NCBI GenBank assembly: GCA_029593915.1
Contig: CP046147.1
Location: forward strand, 930,001-994,000
Origin: Candidatus Lucifugimonas marina
GTDB lineage: Bacteria; Chloroflexota; Dehalococcoidia; Lucifugimonadales; Lucifugimonadaceae
Direction: 5' to 3'
DNA length: 64,000 bases
Shown: positions 8,728-17,785 of the stretch, one piece after another
Layout: each line of letters begins with the position of its first letter
Position numbering within the stretch: the stretch's first letter is position 1
The notes under the pieces: model-generated
What the model saw: only the letters and a program-made list of their open reading frames with translations
Told to the model about the DNA's origin: nothing
The model's database searches: none
Position numbers and translations under genes: made by a program

Positions 8728-10011
8728 TTGAAGACTCCGAGTGATATCACTGTTGTTGGTCTGGGTTATGTAGGTCTGCCGCTTGCGCTGGCGTTTGCCG
8801 ATCAAATCCCCACGGTCGGTTTCGACAATGATTCGCTACGTATCGAACAACTTCTTGAAGGTGTGGACCGCAACAGAGAAGTTGCTTCCGAGGTAATCAC
8901 AGCATCTTCGCTCACGCTTACTTCTAATGAAAACAGCGTAACTAATTCCGACTTTATAATCGTCACTGTTCCCACGCCCGTGACAGAGGATTTTCGACCC
9001 GACCTGACTTTGCTTGAGTCCGCCAGTGCGATGATTGGACGTCGCCTGCGGGATCGGTCGGGAGATCGTCCGGCACCGATCGTGGTGTTCGAATCGACAA
9101 CGTACCCGGGGTGTACGGAAGATTTTTGTGGCCCGATTATCGAGAGAGAGTCAGGGTTGAAGTCAGGTGAGGGATTCATCCTTGCGTACTCTCCTGAGCG
9201 GACGAACTTCGGAGATGTTGAGCACACGCTGGGAACGGTCGTGAAAGTTGTTTCCGCACAAACGGATGAAGCTGCAGGAATTGTTGGCTCTGTGTATAGA
9301 CGTATCGCCAAAGCCGGAGTTCATACGGCTCCTGATATCAAAACTGCCGAGGCATCAAAAGTTATTGAAAATGTTCAACGAGATTTGAATATCGCTCTTT
9401 TCAACGAAACTGCGATGATTTTCGATCGCATGGGTATCGATTCGTCAGACGTATTCGACGCCGCTGGGACGAAATGGAACTTTCATCAGTACCAACCGGG
9501 ATTGGTTGGCGGACACTGTATACCTGTCGATCCTTACTACCTGACATATGCCGCTAAACAGGTTGGGTACCAAGCAAACGTGATCCTTGCCGGGCGGTCA
9601 GTAAACGAGAACATGGTCGATCGGATCGATTTAAAGATTCAAGAATTAGTTCGCAGTGCTGGTAACTCGCCGGACGAAACGGATGTATTGATACTCGGTC
9701 AGACATTCAAAAGCGATGTTGCAGATTTCCGGAATAGTAAAGCCATGAATCTTACTAGTGCCATGTCTGAATCATTCAGAAGCGTTGCTACATTCGATCC
9801 TTTTGCGGGCGCTGATGACGGCAATCAAGACCCGTTCGATTGCGCCGCGAAATTCGATGTAGTTGTGTTGGCGGTGGGGCATGCGCAATTCACAAAGTCG
9901 ATCTCGAAAGTGGTTGATTTGGTTGTTGCAGGCGGAATTTTGGTGGACTTGACTGGCCGAGTAGACAGATCGAGAACTGCCGATTCTGATTTATTGTTCT
10001 GGAAGTTGTAG
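8728..10011 (+). CDS. UDP-sugar C6-dehydrogenase, TviB/WbpO-like
   Basis: A 427-residue nucleotide-sugar dehydrogenase. VVGLGYVGLPLA is the N-terminal NAD site, FESTTYPG lies mid-protein, and the catalytic cysteine is C264 in GGHCIPVDPYYLT, the form seen in UDP-N-acetylhexosamine dehydrogenases of the TviB/WbpO group. It oxidises C6 of a UDP-HexNAc to the uronic acid with two NAD. TTG start with AGAGGGA 7 nt upstream. Same strand as the 4-epimerase before it and the UDP-glucose dehydrogenase after it. Confidence 0.9.
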   Translation: MKTPSDITVVGLGYVGLPLALAFADQIPTVGFDNDSLRIEQLLEGVDRNREVASEVITASSLTLTSNENSVTNSDFIIVTVPTPVTEDFRPDLTLLESASAMIGRRLRDRSGDRPAPIVVFESTTYPGCTEDFCGPIIERESGLKSGEGFILAYSPERTNFGDVEHTLGTVVKVVSAQTDEAAGIVGSVYRRIAKAGVHTAPDIKTAEASKVIENVQRDLNIALFNETAMIFDRMGIDSSDVFDAAGTKWNFHQYQPGLVGGHCIPVDPYYLTYAAKQVGYQANVILAGRSVNENMVDRIDLKIQELVRSAGNSPDETDVLILGQTFKSDVADFRNSKAMNLTSAMSESFRSVATFDPFAGADDGNQDPFDCAAKFDVVVLAVGHAQFTKSISKVVDLVVAGGILVDLTGRVDRSRTADSDLLFWKL

Positions 10012-10026
10012 TTAGAGGATTTTTCA

Positions 10027-11379
10027 TTGACGGATATCGGCGTAATTGGTGGTGCTGGGTACGTTGGACTTGTGACAGGAGTTGGGCTAGCCGCACTCGG
10101 TCACAAAGTGATTTCGATGGATTTGGACAAAAATCGATTGTCCATGCTTCGCGATGGAAAATCGGCGGTCTATGAAGATGGGCTTGAGCCGATTCTCGCC
10201 GAGCTGAACCAAATGGAGCAGATTTCGTTCACTGATGACCAGAGCGCTACGGTTGAGAATTCAGATGTTTTGTTCATCGCTGTTGGTACACCTTCTTTGA
10301 CAGATGGAGCCGCAGATTTATCAGCGGTGATCGCTGTTGCTGAGCGACTCAGAGACGAAATTTCTAAGTACACAGTGATTGTTGTGAAGAGTACTGTTCC
10401 GGTTGGAACGTTGAATGTTGTTACCGACATCCTTTCGCAGAAACTTACCGAGGGTGAAGATTTCGACGTCGTATCGAATCCCGAGTTCTTACGAGAGGGA
10501 AGTGGACTGATCGATTTCTTCGCTCCTTCTCGGATTATTGTGGGCTCAAACTCAGAACGTGCGAACGCGGTGCTGCGAGAGATTTACGAACCGCTGCTGG
10601 CTGGTACAACTGCTGTAAAGGTGCCATGGATCGATTCGCGGCGCGAAATCCCCTATGTGGAAACAGACGCTGTTTCTGCTCAGTTAACCAAGTACGCCGC
10701 AAATGCTTATTTAGCGACTCGGATTTCGTTTATCAACGAAATAGCTGGGATTTCAGAAAAACTTGGCGGTAACATCGGCGATATCGTTGACGGACTTGGT
10801 TTAGATCCTAGGATTGGTCCCGGATATTTGCGGCCGGGAATCGGGTTTGGCGGTCCATGTCTCGACAAGGATTTACGGGCACTTATTACTGTGGCGGGTG
10901 AAAACTCATATGACCCAGTGTTGTTCAGTGGTGTTTTACAGCGCAATGAGCTTCAGTTGCGAGAAGTGATGAATAAGATCTCAGCCGCCGTAGGTTCAAG
11001 TTTGTACCAGAAACGTATTGCATTGTTGGGTCTTGCGTTTAAAGAGGGTACGAATGACGTGAGGCATTCGTTGTCGATTCGGTTGTACCGGGCACTTCGC
11101 GATCAGGGAGCCAGGGTCGTAGGGCATGATTTGCTGGCTGTTGATGAGGCGATTGAATTGGAGCCAGATCTGGTGGCATCGAGAGATCTGGATGCTGTTC
11201 TAGCAGGCGCCGATGTGGTCGTAGCTTTGAATTCCGAGAAGATTTACTCTGAGATCGATTGGGTGAAAATCAAAAAATCAGACGTACTTCCATATGTAGT
11301 CGATACGCGTGGGGTTTTCGATAAAAAATCTTTGGTTGCGGGGAATTATGAGTTCGAAATACTGGGAGCGATCCGGTGA
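10027..11379 (+). CDS. ugd: UDP-glucose 6-dehydrogenase
   Basis: A 450-residue protein with an N-terminal Rossmann motif (GGAGYVGLVTGVGLA), VGTP, VVKSTVPVGT, SNPEFLREGSGLIDF and the catalytic C278 in FGGPCLDKDLRAL. These are the classical UDP-glucose dehydrogenase signatures; the product UDP-glucuronate feeds polysaccharide synthesis. Length fits the family. TTG start 15 nt after the previous stop, with AGAGGA 8 nt upstream, so the two dehydrogenase genes are probably co-transcribed. Confidence 0.92.
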   Translation: MTDIGVIGGAGYVGLVTGVGLAALGHKVISMDLDKNRLSMLRDGKSAVYEDGLEPILAELNQMEQISFTDDQSATVENSDVLFIAVGTPSLTDGAADLSAVIAVAERLRDEISKYTVIVVKSTVPVGTLNVVTDILSQKLTEGEDFDVVSNPEFLREGSGLIDFFAPSRIIVGSNSERANAVLREIYEPLLAGTTAVKVPWIDSRREIPYVETDAVSAQLTKYAANAYLATRISFINEIAGISEKLGGNIGDIVDGLGLDPRIGPGYLRPGIGFGGPCLDKDLRALITVAGENSYDPVLFSGVLQRNELQLREVMNKISAAVGSSLYQKRIALLGLAFKEGTNDVRHSLSIRLYRALRDQGARVVGHDLLAVDEAIELEPDLVASRDLDAVLAGADVVVALNSEKIYSEIDWVKIKKSDVLPYVVDTRGVFDKKSLVAGNYEFEILGAIR

Positions 11380-11578
11380 TGTCAGGTAACCACGGTAGTA
11401 GCCCCCGTGATTTTGACGTTCGAATATGCAGCAGACTGAAAAGTCTCGCTCTTGTGCACGTTTGAGGGTAATTAGCTGGATGGGGTATTCGGAAAGCCGG
11501 GAATGATCAATGAGAAGTGTACAATTCATTTTCATTGACTGGATTCCAAACTCACTAGTCTGGTCCGGAAGTATATTT

Positions 11579-12232
11579 ATGTCCAACAATATGCCTTCTG
11601 CGGAACAAAGAGCTTTGATGAATCCGAAACGACATCAGTCGCCGTATCTGATGTCGCGCACCAAACGATCTATCGATATTCTCGTTGGTGTAGTCGGGTT
11701 ATTTTTCACGTTCTTCGTATATATCCCAGTGGCTATTCTTGTGAAATTAGACTCACGCGGTCCAGTCTTTTATAGGCAGACAAGGCTTGGATTGAATGGG
11801 CGAGAGTTCCGTCTGATTAAATTCAGAACAATGGTTTTTGACGCTGAAAAGAGTAACGGACCGTCATGGGCTGTTCAGAATGACCCGCGAATTACTCGAG
11901 TCGGCAAACTCTTGCGAAGGCTGTATCTTGATGAGTTTCCGCAGTGGTGGAACGTTATAAAGGGAGATATGAGTCTGGTCGGACCTCGGCCTGAACGACC
12001 CGAACTGACCGAGTTAATTACTGATACGTATCCGAAATTCTCGATTCGACTTGAAGCAAAGCCAGGAATCACAGGACTAGCACAGACCGAATACCGATAC
12101 ACCAATAGCATCGCGGAATCGCGTCACAAATTGAACTACGATCAGCGGTACATGTCTCATGCGTCCGTGGCGCTTGATGCTTGGGTGGTGTTGCGTACTT
12201 TTCGAAGAGTACTGTTGAGGCGCGGAACTTGA
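11579..12232 (+). CDS. undecaprenyl-phosphate sugar phosphotransferase (priming PGT)
   Basis: A protein of 217 residues from the ATG at 11579, with GGAAG about 9 nt upstream; an ATG at 11510 would add 23 residues. It has the bacterial sugar transferase core: [15 protein letters not shown] (re-entrant membrane helix), [39 protein letters not shown] and KPGITG. The short form without extra N-terminal spans resembles PglC-type monotopic enzymes. It transfers a sugar-1-phosphate from a UDP sugar onto undecaprenyl phosphate, starting repeat-unit assembly on the inner face of the membrane. Confidence 0.92.
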   Translation: MSNNMPSAEQRALMNPKRHQSPYLMSRTKRSIDILVGVVGLFFTFFVYIPVAILVKLDSRGPVFYRQTRLGLNGREFRLIKFRTMVFDAEKSNGPSWAVQNDPRITRVGKLLRRLYLDEFPQWWNVIKGDMSLVGPRPERPELTELITDTYPKFSIRLEAKPGITGLAQTEYRYTNSIAESRHKLNYDQRYMSHASVALDAWVVLRTFRRVLLRRGT

Positions 12233-13836
12233 GTGATTCAAGGGCGGTGATGCCTTTGAGGCAGATGAACAGTATTCGAGTTAGGCCTGCGCTAGCGCTA
12301 GCGATATTTTTATTTGTATTAGCTTCGGGTTGTTTGTCGTCCAATCAGGAAAATCATTTTCCGGCCGTCAGCATTGAAACCGCCACATCGGTCGGTCTCA
12401 GTGCGGAAACTGTAACGCGAACAGTTGTTCAATCTGGAACGTCATCTTCGGATCTTAAATCTCAGGAAGCGGGGACTATCTCGGCAGCCCAAGAGAACCC
12501 GACGGTTGACTCTCCGAGGACAGGAACACTACAAACTGCAACCCCGACTGAAGTTTCAGTGGTGACCTTGCCGACGCTCGTAATAATTCCGTCTGATACT
12601 GCAACTGCCATTCCGGTTGTTAGTCCGATTGTGAGCCCGACACCAGTGGCGATTGTGGCTGATACTGCAACTGCCATTCCGGTTGTTAGTCCGATTGTGA
12701 GCCCGACACCAGTGGCGATTGTGGCTGATACTGCAACTGCCATTCCGGTTGTTAGTCCGATTGTGAGCCCGACACCAGTGGCGATTGTGGCTGATACTGC
12801 AACTGCCATTCCGGTTGTTAGTCCGATTGTGAGCCCGACACCAGTGACGATTCCGACCGAGACTCAGGCTCCGACCAGCACACCGACCTCACCGAATCCC
12901 ACTCCAACTGCGTTTGTGCCAGCATCGGGTGCTCCTGACAATCGGTATGCAGTTATAGCTACTTCAGCGGGAGCGCTTTCCCAGGTGGCTTCTCTGGGGG
13001 TGAACTCATATATAGACTTCTCGTTCAGTGGGTCGGCTAGTGGTTCGGGTGCCAACAAGGTGATATTCATTCGATCGATAGATCAAGTAAATGCTGCGCA
13101 GATCCAAAATGCAGCGATCGCGTCTCCAGGGGCAACTTGGTACGTCCTCGGTGAAGCTAATGTGGCCGGACTTGATCCGAACGACATAGTCGTTGGACTG
13201 CACGATATTTACAATACGATCAAGGCATCGGATCCAACGGCGAAAATTACAAGCCCGTCGATATTGAATTACGAATTTACTTGTATTCTTTGCGGGGGCT
13301 ATCAGTCGGGTAAATCGTGGATCCAATCGTTCATAACTGGCTATTCCGATTTGTACGGTTCGCCTCCACCGGTTGATTATTGGGCGATAGACGTTTACCC
13401 AATTATTTGGGACCTTGATCAACTCCCCACTACAAGATCAGACATTGCGTTAGAACAAATATCTGACTTTAGGCAATTTCTTAACACCTTGCCATCAGAA
13501 TCATCCAAGCCAATTGTCGTCACAGAAATTGGTTTGCATTGGGGGTTCTCAGGAATGACGTTTTCTAACCCGGAATGTTCGACAGCGTTCCCATCAGGCG
13601 AGTACCAGACTGAGAAAGTAATCCAATATCTCAGAGAGATATTCAACGGCTTAGAAGCTAGCGCAATTACCGACAATATTCACAGCTGGTACCTTTTTAG
13701 CACCTATCGTGATTTAACTCTTTGCCATCAGGACAACGGGTATGGACTCACTCTTTTTGAATCACCAGATTCAGGAGCAACATTGAGTCCATTGGGGCAA
13801 TTCTTCTATAACTGGATACGCGGTACGCGGAACTAA
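12229..13836 (+). CDS. lipoprotein with 22-residue tandem repeats and glycosidase-like domain
   Basis: The TTG start at 12229 overlaps the previous stop (TTGA), giving 535 residues. A signal sequence ALALAIFLFVLASGC ends in a lipobox-like ASGC with Cys near 35. A Thr/Pro-rich linker follows, holding four 22-residue repeats (DTATAIPVVSPIVSPTPVAI...) at about residues 123-210. The C-terminal domain, about 240-530, resembles TIM-barrel glycoside hydrolases of the Asl1/GH39-like kind: WYVLGEANV near 305 and VVTEIGLHWG near 432 offer two candidate catalytic glutamates. It is probably anchored outside the cell and trims or binds the glycan made by this locus. No exact family is claimed. Confidence 0.75.
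   Translation: MSDSRAVMPLRQMNSIRVRPALALAIFLFVLASGCLSSNQENHFPAVSIETATSVGLSAETVTRTVVQSGTSSSDLKSQEAGTISAAQENPTVDSPRTGTLQTATPTEVSVVTLPTLVIIPSDTATAIPVVSPIVSPTPVAIVADTATAIPVVSPIVSPTPVAIVADTATAIPVVSPIVSPTPVAIVADTATAIPVVSPIVSPTPVTIPTETQAPTSTPTSPNPTPTAFVPASGAPDNRYAVIATSAGALSQVASLGVNSYIDFSFSGSASGSGANKVIFIRSIDQVNAAQIQNAAIASPGATWYVLGEANVAGLDPNDIVVGLHDIYNTIKASDPTAKITSPSILNYEFTCILCGGYQSGKSWIQSFITGYSDLYGSPPPVDYWAIDVYPIIWDLDQLPTTRSDIALEQISDFRQFLNTLPSESSKPIVVTEIGLHWGFSGMTFSNPECSTAFPSGEYQTEKVIQYLREIFNGLEASAITDNIHSWYLFSTYRDLTLCHQDNGYGLTLFESPDSGATLSPLGQFFYNWIRGTRN
12595..12858 (+). repeat. four tandem 66-bp in-frame repeats
   Basis: Four copies with a 66-bp period start at 12595, 12661, 12727 and 12793. The copies are almost identical; the first is entered from a slightly different flank and the last diverges in its final bases. 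Each encodes 22 residues rich in Thr, Pro, Val and Ser. The near identity implies recent expansion or ongoing slippage, and copy number would change the linker length without breaking the frame. Confidence 0.95.
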
Positions 13837-13869
13837 ACTAACTCTGATTTCGTAAGATTTAAGTATGCA

Positions 13870-16473
13870 TTGCATCGAGCCAGTCATTTTGGTTTTGTTG
13901 GTAAATCTGTAGCTCATTATTTATCAGGTGAAGTAATCGATAGCGTCCTATCAATATCGGGTAACCACGGTCTATTCGTTCAGGTCTTATCCTCAATAAA
14001 AACTCGTCGATCCGTTCAAATTGCCCTAACTTTGAACTTGTTGTTGATCATTTATTCGATCTCACTGTGGGCTGCGGTGTCCTCAAATCTTGGGCTTGTT
14101 TCAGAATTTCAGGTGTCGGAGGTTGCGAGCACAGATGCGACTGTCAATGAAACTATCGCAATGGCGATCGAGCGGCTCGACGGTGTTGCTGAAGCGACCG
14201 GCAAAACTCGTCGGGTAGCGACGCCTCTTTTGAAAATGTGTGGCGTTGTTCGGTTCGTTCCGCTCGCGAGAGATAACTGCGATGCAGCGAATGGTTTGTT
14301 TGACAGATTTAGTGCTGACCGCGCTGCCGCAGTTTCCTTACTTAATTCAGTAGCGACGATGAATGAATTAGTCAATTCATTTCAAGCGAAATCTGAAAAT
14401 TCAACGCCTGTCGATTGGTCGCAGTCGATTTCTTCGATGCGATCCGATTTGGACGAATTTGAAACTTTAATCGGGGTTGCGAAAAATAGTTCCCTTCCCT
14501 CAGATACTAGAGCTATTGCTCCTATCGTTTCAGCCTACGAACGAGCGATTGGTGCTGAAGAGGATTTTGTTCGATTATCGGCATTTGTTAGCACAGGCGT
14601 AGATGTGATCGAATCGGCTCTCGAACTGGAAAAAACAGCAAATTCTGCATTTGTTGGTATCTCTGGCGGTGAAGGGAATCTGAGAGATTTCAACAGCGTT
14701 AGAGATAGTTTAGTAACTCTTGAACCGTCGGTAAGAGAGTTTCGGGGCGATGTTCAAGAATTTGTCGATTCAACCCCTGATTACTTGAGCGGATCGGGTA
14801 TTGAATCTCGAGTGAAATCAATTGGTGCTGATGCGAAATTAGTTACTGATTTGGTATTAGGTATCACGGTTCCAATTGAAATTATGAATGATTCGTTCGA
14901 AGAAGTACGCTTTACGAACAGTTCACTGCTTGAATCAAATGCCGTGATGGGAATTCTTGATGGCCTGATTGAGGAAAAAGCTGCACTTGAGACAGCGAGT
15001 GTGAGTTTGAAATTAGTAAGAGAACGCTTGTCGGGTGGCCCGGAATTGAAACGGCTATTGGGGACTGAGGTTGCCGATAAGTTGGAATCAATATTGGGTA
15101 ATTATTCCGGGGTTATCGAAACAATGGCAGAAGCCTCCGAAACTCTCAGCTTATTTCTGGGGCAGGAGGGAACGAAGCGGTATTTGGTATTGGGGCTAAG
15201 TTCCGATGAGATTCGTGCTGCCGGAGGATTTACTTCTAGTGTTTGGGTAGTCACTTTCGACAATGGTTCGATGGTCGAAACGGAATATATAGACATTTTG
15301 AAATTCGGTGAACGGCTTGTGTTGGATGATATTCCGGATCCTCCTGCTGGATTGCACAAATATATGGATGCGAATGCATGGTATTTACGTGATGTAGGTT
15401 GGAGCCCTGATTTTAGGTCAGTGGCCGAGACCGCATTGCTGATGAATGACGCTGCGGGTCGGGAACCTGTCAATGGGGTTATTTCACTTACTCAGTGGGC
15501 GATCATCTATTTGATAGAGGGCATGGGCGGTGTCGACACTTCTGATGGTCCGTTGTCAGGCACTGCCGCAATGGCAGCTATCGAGAGTGGTACGGATATT
15601 GAGGGTGGGCGCTATTTACAGGATTTGTTTGAAGGGATTACAGATTCACTGACCGTTGATCGTTTTGAGCGGAATTTTGTTGATTTTTCAAAAGGTTTAC
15701 TGCGAGCCATGAATGAGAAGCAGATTATGATCTACAGTAGAGACGATGATCTGCAGGAAAAATTGTATGAACTGGGTTGGTCTGGAGCTGTTCAGAAATC
15801 AGAAGGTGATTTCTTAGGCGTATTTGATTCGAATATCGGATGGAATAAGGTCGGTAGAAATATTGATCGATCAGTGCAATACGTTGTGGATTTAGCTGCC
15901 GATGGTAGTGGGGTCGTGAATGTCACAGTCGCCCATCAAAATAATTCTTTAGTGGGTGAGTGCGATGTTCAAGAGCAGCCATTCCGAGGTGGTAATCGCT
16001 ACGATCGACTGAAGGACGGTTGTTATTGGAATTTGCTTAGGATCTACACGCCTGCGGGTGTTTCTGAGATTGATTTTCCAGAATTGCCTCTTCCTGTTGG
16101 GGCAATCGCAGTTCAAGCGGGTCACCTACGTGCAGGCGTGAGCACTTCAGAGCTCTCATGGGATGAATCTGGGCAATATATTCAAGCCTTGGTGGTAGTG
16201 CCTCCTCAATCGACTTCAAGTGTGACATTCGAATATGAGTTGCCTAGTTCTACTGCAATCGTTTCTGGTGACGAGATCGAATATTTACTTCAGGTTCCTG
16301 TGCAGGCCGGGATTCCGCTGTCTGATATCGAAGTGACGATAAAATTGCCGGAGGGTTATGTGTTCACGGGGTCATCGGAGCCTTCTGATACGCCTAACGG
16401 GAGCGTGTTCAGTTATCGGACGGAGTTGAGTTCAGATATCGAGTTGCACGTGTCTGCAAGAAAATCTGGATGA
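13870..16473 (+). CDS. DUF4012-domain membrane protein
   Basis: An 867-residue protein with one membrane span at about residues 57-78, a long predicted helical region (about 80-430), and then a DUF4012 core marked by KRYLVLGLSSDEIRAAGGFTSS near 434 and a Gly/Asp-rich continuation. The C-terminus resembles beta-sandwich surface domains. DUF4012 proteins recur in exopolysaccharide loci of Actinobacteria and Chloroflexota; their function is not known. The body is probably outside the membrane. TTG start with no strong ribosome site; the first 50 residues are unusual, so a later start is possible. Confidence 0.8.
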   Translation: MHRASHFGFVGKSVAHYLSGEVIDSVLSISGNHGLFVQVLSSIKTRRSVQIALTLNLLLIIYSISLWAAVSSNLGLVSEFQVSEVASTDATVNETIAMAIERLDGVAEATGKTRRVATPLLKMCGVVRFVPLARDNCDAANGLFDRFSADRAAAVSLLNSVATMNELVNSFQAKSENSTPVDWSQSISSMRSDLDEFETLIGVAKNSSLPSDTRAIAPIVSAYERAIGAEEDFVRLSAFVSTGVDVIESALELEKTANSAFVGISGGEGNLRDFNSVRDSLVTLEPSVREFRGDVQEFVDSTPDYLSGSGIESRVKSIGADAKLVTDLVLGITVPIEIMNDSFEEVRFTNSSLLESNAVMGILDGLIEEKAALETASVSLKLVRERLSGGPELKRLLGTEVADKLESILGNYSGVIETMAEASETLSLFLGQEGTKRYLVLGLSSDEIRAAGGFTSSVWVVTFDNGSMVETEYIDILKFGERLVLDDIPDPPAGLHKYMDANAWYLRDVGWSPDFRSVAETALLMNDAAGREPVNGVISLTQWAIIYLIEGMGGVDTSDGPLSGTAAMAAIESGTDIEGGRYLQDLFEGITDSLTVDRFERNFVDFSKGLLRAMNEKQIMIYSRDDDLQEKLYELGWSGAVQKSEGDFLGVFDSNIGWNKVGRNIDRSVQYVVDLAADGSGVVNVTVAHQNNSLVGECDVQEQPFRGGNRYDRLKDGCYWNLLRIYTPAGVSEIDFPELPLPVGAIAVQAGHLRAGVSTSELSWDESGQYIQALVVVPPQSTSSVTFEYELPSSTAIVSGDEIEYLLQVPVQAGIPLSDIEVTIKLPEGYVFTGSSEPSDTPNGSVFSYRTELSSDIELHVSARKSG

Positions 16474-16477
16474 GTTT

Positions 16478-17785
16478 TTGAAATTTTCTAACATTGGATT
16501 AAGTCTCTGTTATATGCGACTTGCTGTGCCTGCGAGTATCGTGGGGGCGGTAGCTCTTGCTGGATGTTGGGGGGGGGGGAATGATGACACTTTGCCTGAC
16601 GGATTACCAAACACAACCCGTGAAATGTTCACACCGACAATTGAACTTGGACCAGCTCCAGATTCAACAACAGTAGTCAACCCTGAGCCCACCCGCGTCA
16701 GTGTTGTCACTCCTGCTCCCTCAACTGAGGTTGCTGCTAGTCCAGCGTCAAGTACTCCTGATAATCCGACTGTGTCTCCTGTAAAGGCACCACCACTAGG
16801 GACGATTGAGTTGGCGATTTCAGATCTTCACCCTACAGATTGTGCGTTGAATTCAGGTTTTGGTAGTGGAAACTGGGGGACAGCACCAGGGCCTACTCCG
16901 ACTAGTATCGAAAGACCTGAGCATTTGGATGGAGTGACAAGGGATGCATATATTCGTCGTGCGCACTCGATTACTGTGAATTTGCTTTCATGGTCGGAAG
17001 ATTTTGAAAATCTCTGGGTCTATGACTTAAATCCTCAGCAGGAGGCGGCTGCGCTAAACACTCTCAGTTTAAATACTTCACGTTTGTGTGACGCTGTCGA
17101 ATTGTTAGAGCCTAGTCTTGAATTTCTTCCAGTTGATGAACTCCTCAGAGAATCTCTACGCTCTCGCCATGCGTGGAGCTCTCTTGCGATCGAGCACTTG
17201 GTAACTTTGGGGTCGAGCAGGTCGGAAATTATCGAAATGCTGCGGAAATCTAGTCATGGATTAATTTCGGAAGTTCAGTCGGCTCTTGAAGATTTGAGTG
17301 CAACGCGGATCCGTAGCGATGTGGAAATCGAATTATCACAGCTTGATCTACGATTCGTTCTACCTGAACGATGGGTTTTGGGGGGCACAGAGAGGCAACC
17401 GATAATTCTTGCTCCTTATGAGCTTCAATTTGTCGATCAGCGAAGTGCTGTTCTAGGAACATGGGAATATGGGACGGCTGCTCGATTACGGCGGTTTAGA
17501 AATTTCGCACAAACCACTTCTAGCGAAGCTGCCGAAAAGTTTGTGGGATTAGCAAACCGCCTTGGCAATGTGGTGAATAGTTCTTCTGGATTGATGTTTG
17601 GGGTCGATACGATTTCGACTCAAATTTTCAATGAAGAAGTTGATATGACGTTTGTGCAGTTGATCGCTGTAGCCGGCGACTACACTTTCATTGTCGATTA
17701 TGGTTGCCAGAGTGAAGAGAAAAGATTCTGTGACGCTGTAGCGGATGTTGTTGAGGGGATCAGGATCGTTGAGCAAGCATCGTGA
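16478..17785 (+). CDS. lipoprotein of unknown function with poly-G tract
   Basis: A 435-residue protein. The signal peptide RLAVPASIVGAVALAGC gives a clear lipobox LAGC; TTG 16478 or ATG 16514 could start it. A Thr/Pro/Ser-rich linker follows, to about residue 110, and then a helical domain and a mixed C-terminal domain with no recognised motif. Directly after the lipobox, codons TGG GGG GGG GGG form an 11-G run. The gene sits 4 nt after the DUF4012 gene and overlaps the polymerase start by 4 nt, so the three are likely one transcript. Confidence 0.75.
   Translation: MKFSNIGLSLCYMRLAVPASIVGAVALAGCWGGGNDDTLPDGLPNTTREMFTPTIELGPAPDSTTVVNPEPTRVSVVTPAPSTEVAASPASSTPDNPTVSPVKAPPLGTIELAISDLHPTDCALNSGFGSGNWGTAPGPTPTSIERPEHLDGVTRDAYIRRAHSITVNLLSWSEDFENLWVYDLNPQQEAAALNTLSLNTSRLCDAVELLEPSLEFLPVDELLRESLRSRHAWSSLAIEHLVTLGSSRSEIIEMLRKSSHGLISEVQSALEDLSATRIRSDVEIELSQLDLRFVLPERWVLGGTERQPIILAPYELQFVDQRSAVLGTWEYGTAARLRRFRNFAQTTSSEAAEKFVGLANRLGNVVNSSSGLMFGVDTISTQIFNEEVDMTFVQLIAVAGDYTFIVDYGCQSEEKRFCDAVADVVEGIRIVEQAS
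16569..16579 (+). repeat. 11-G homopolymer in lipoprotein gene
   Basis: Eleven consecutive G residues fall in codons 31-34 of the lipoprotein gene, just after the lipidation Cys. Gain or loss of one G would shift the frame and truncate the protein. Confidence 0.95.

Noticed and set aside
12287..12305. GCTAGCGCTAGC palindrome as a regulatory site
   Set aside because: It is inside the signal-peptide codons (Ala-Leu-Ala) of the lipoprotein gene.
12462..12860. Regular repeats that could suggest a CRISPR array, and a minus-strand repeat frame
   Set aside because: The 66-bp units are contiguous without spacers and are in frame within the lipoprotein gene.
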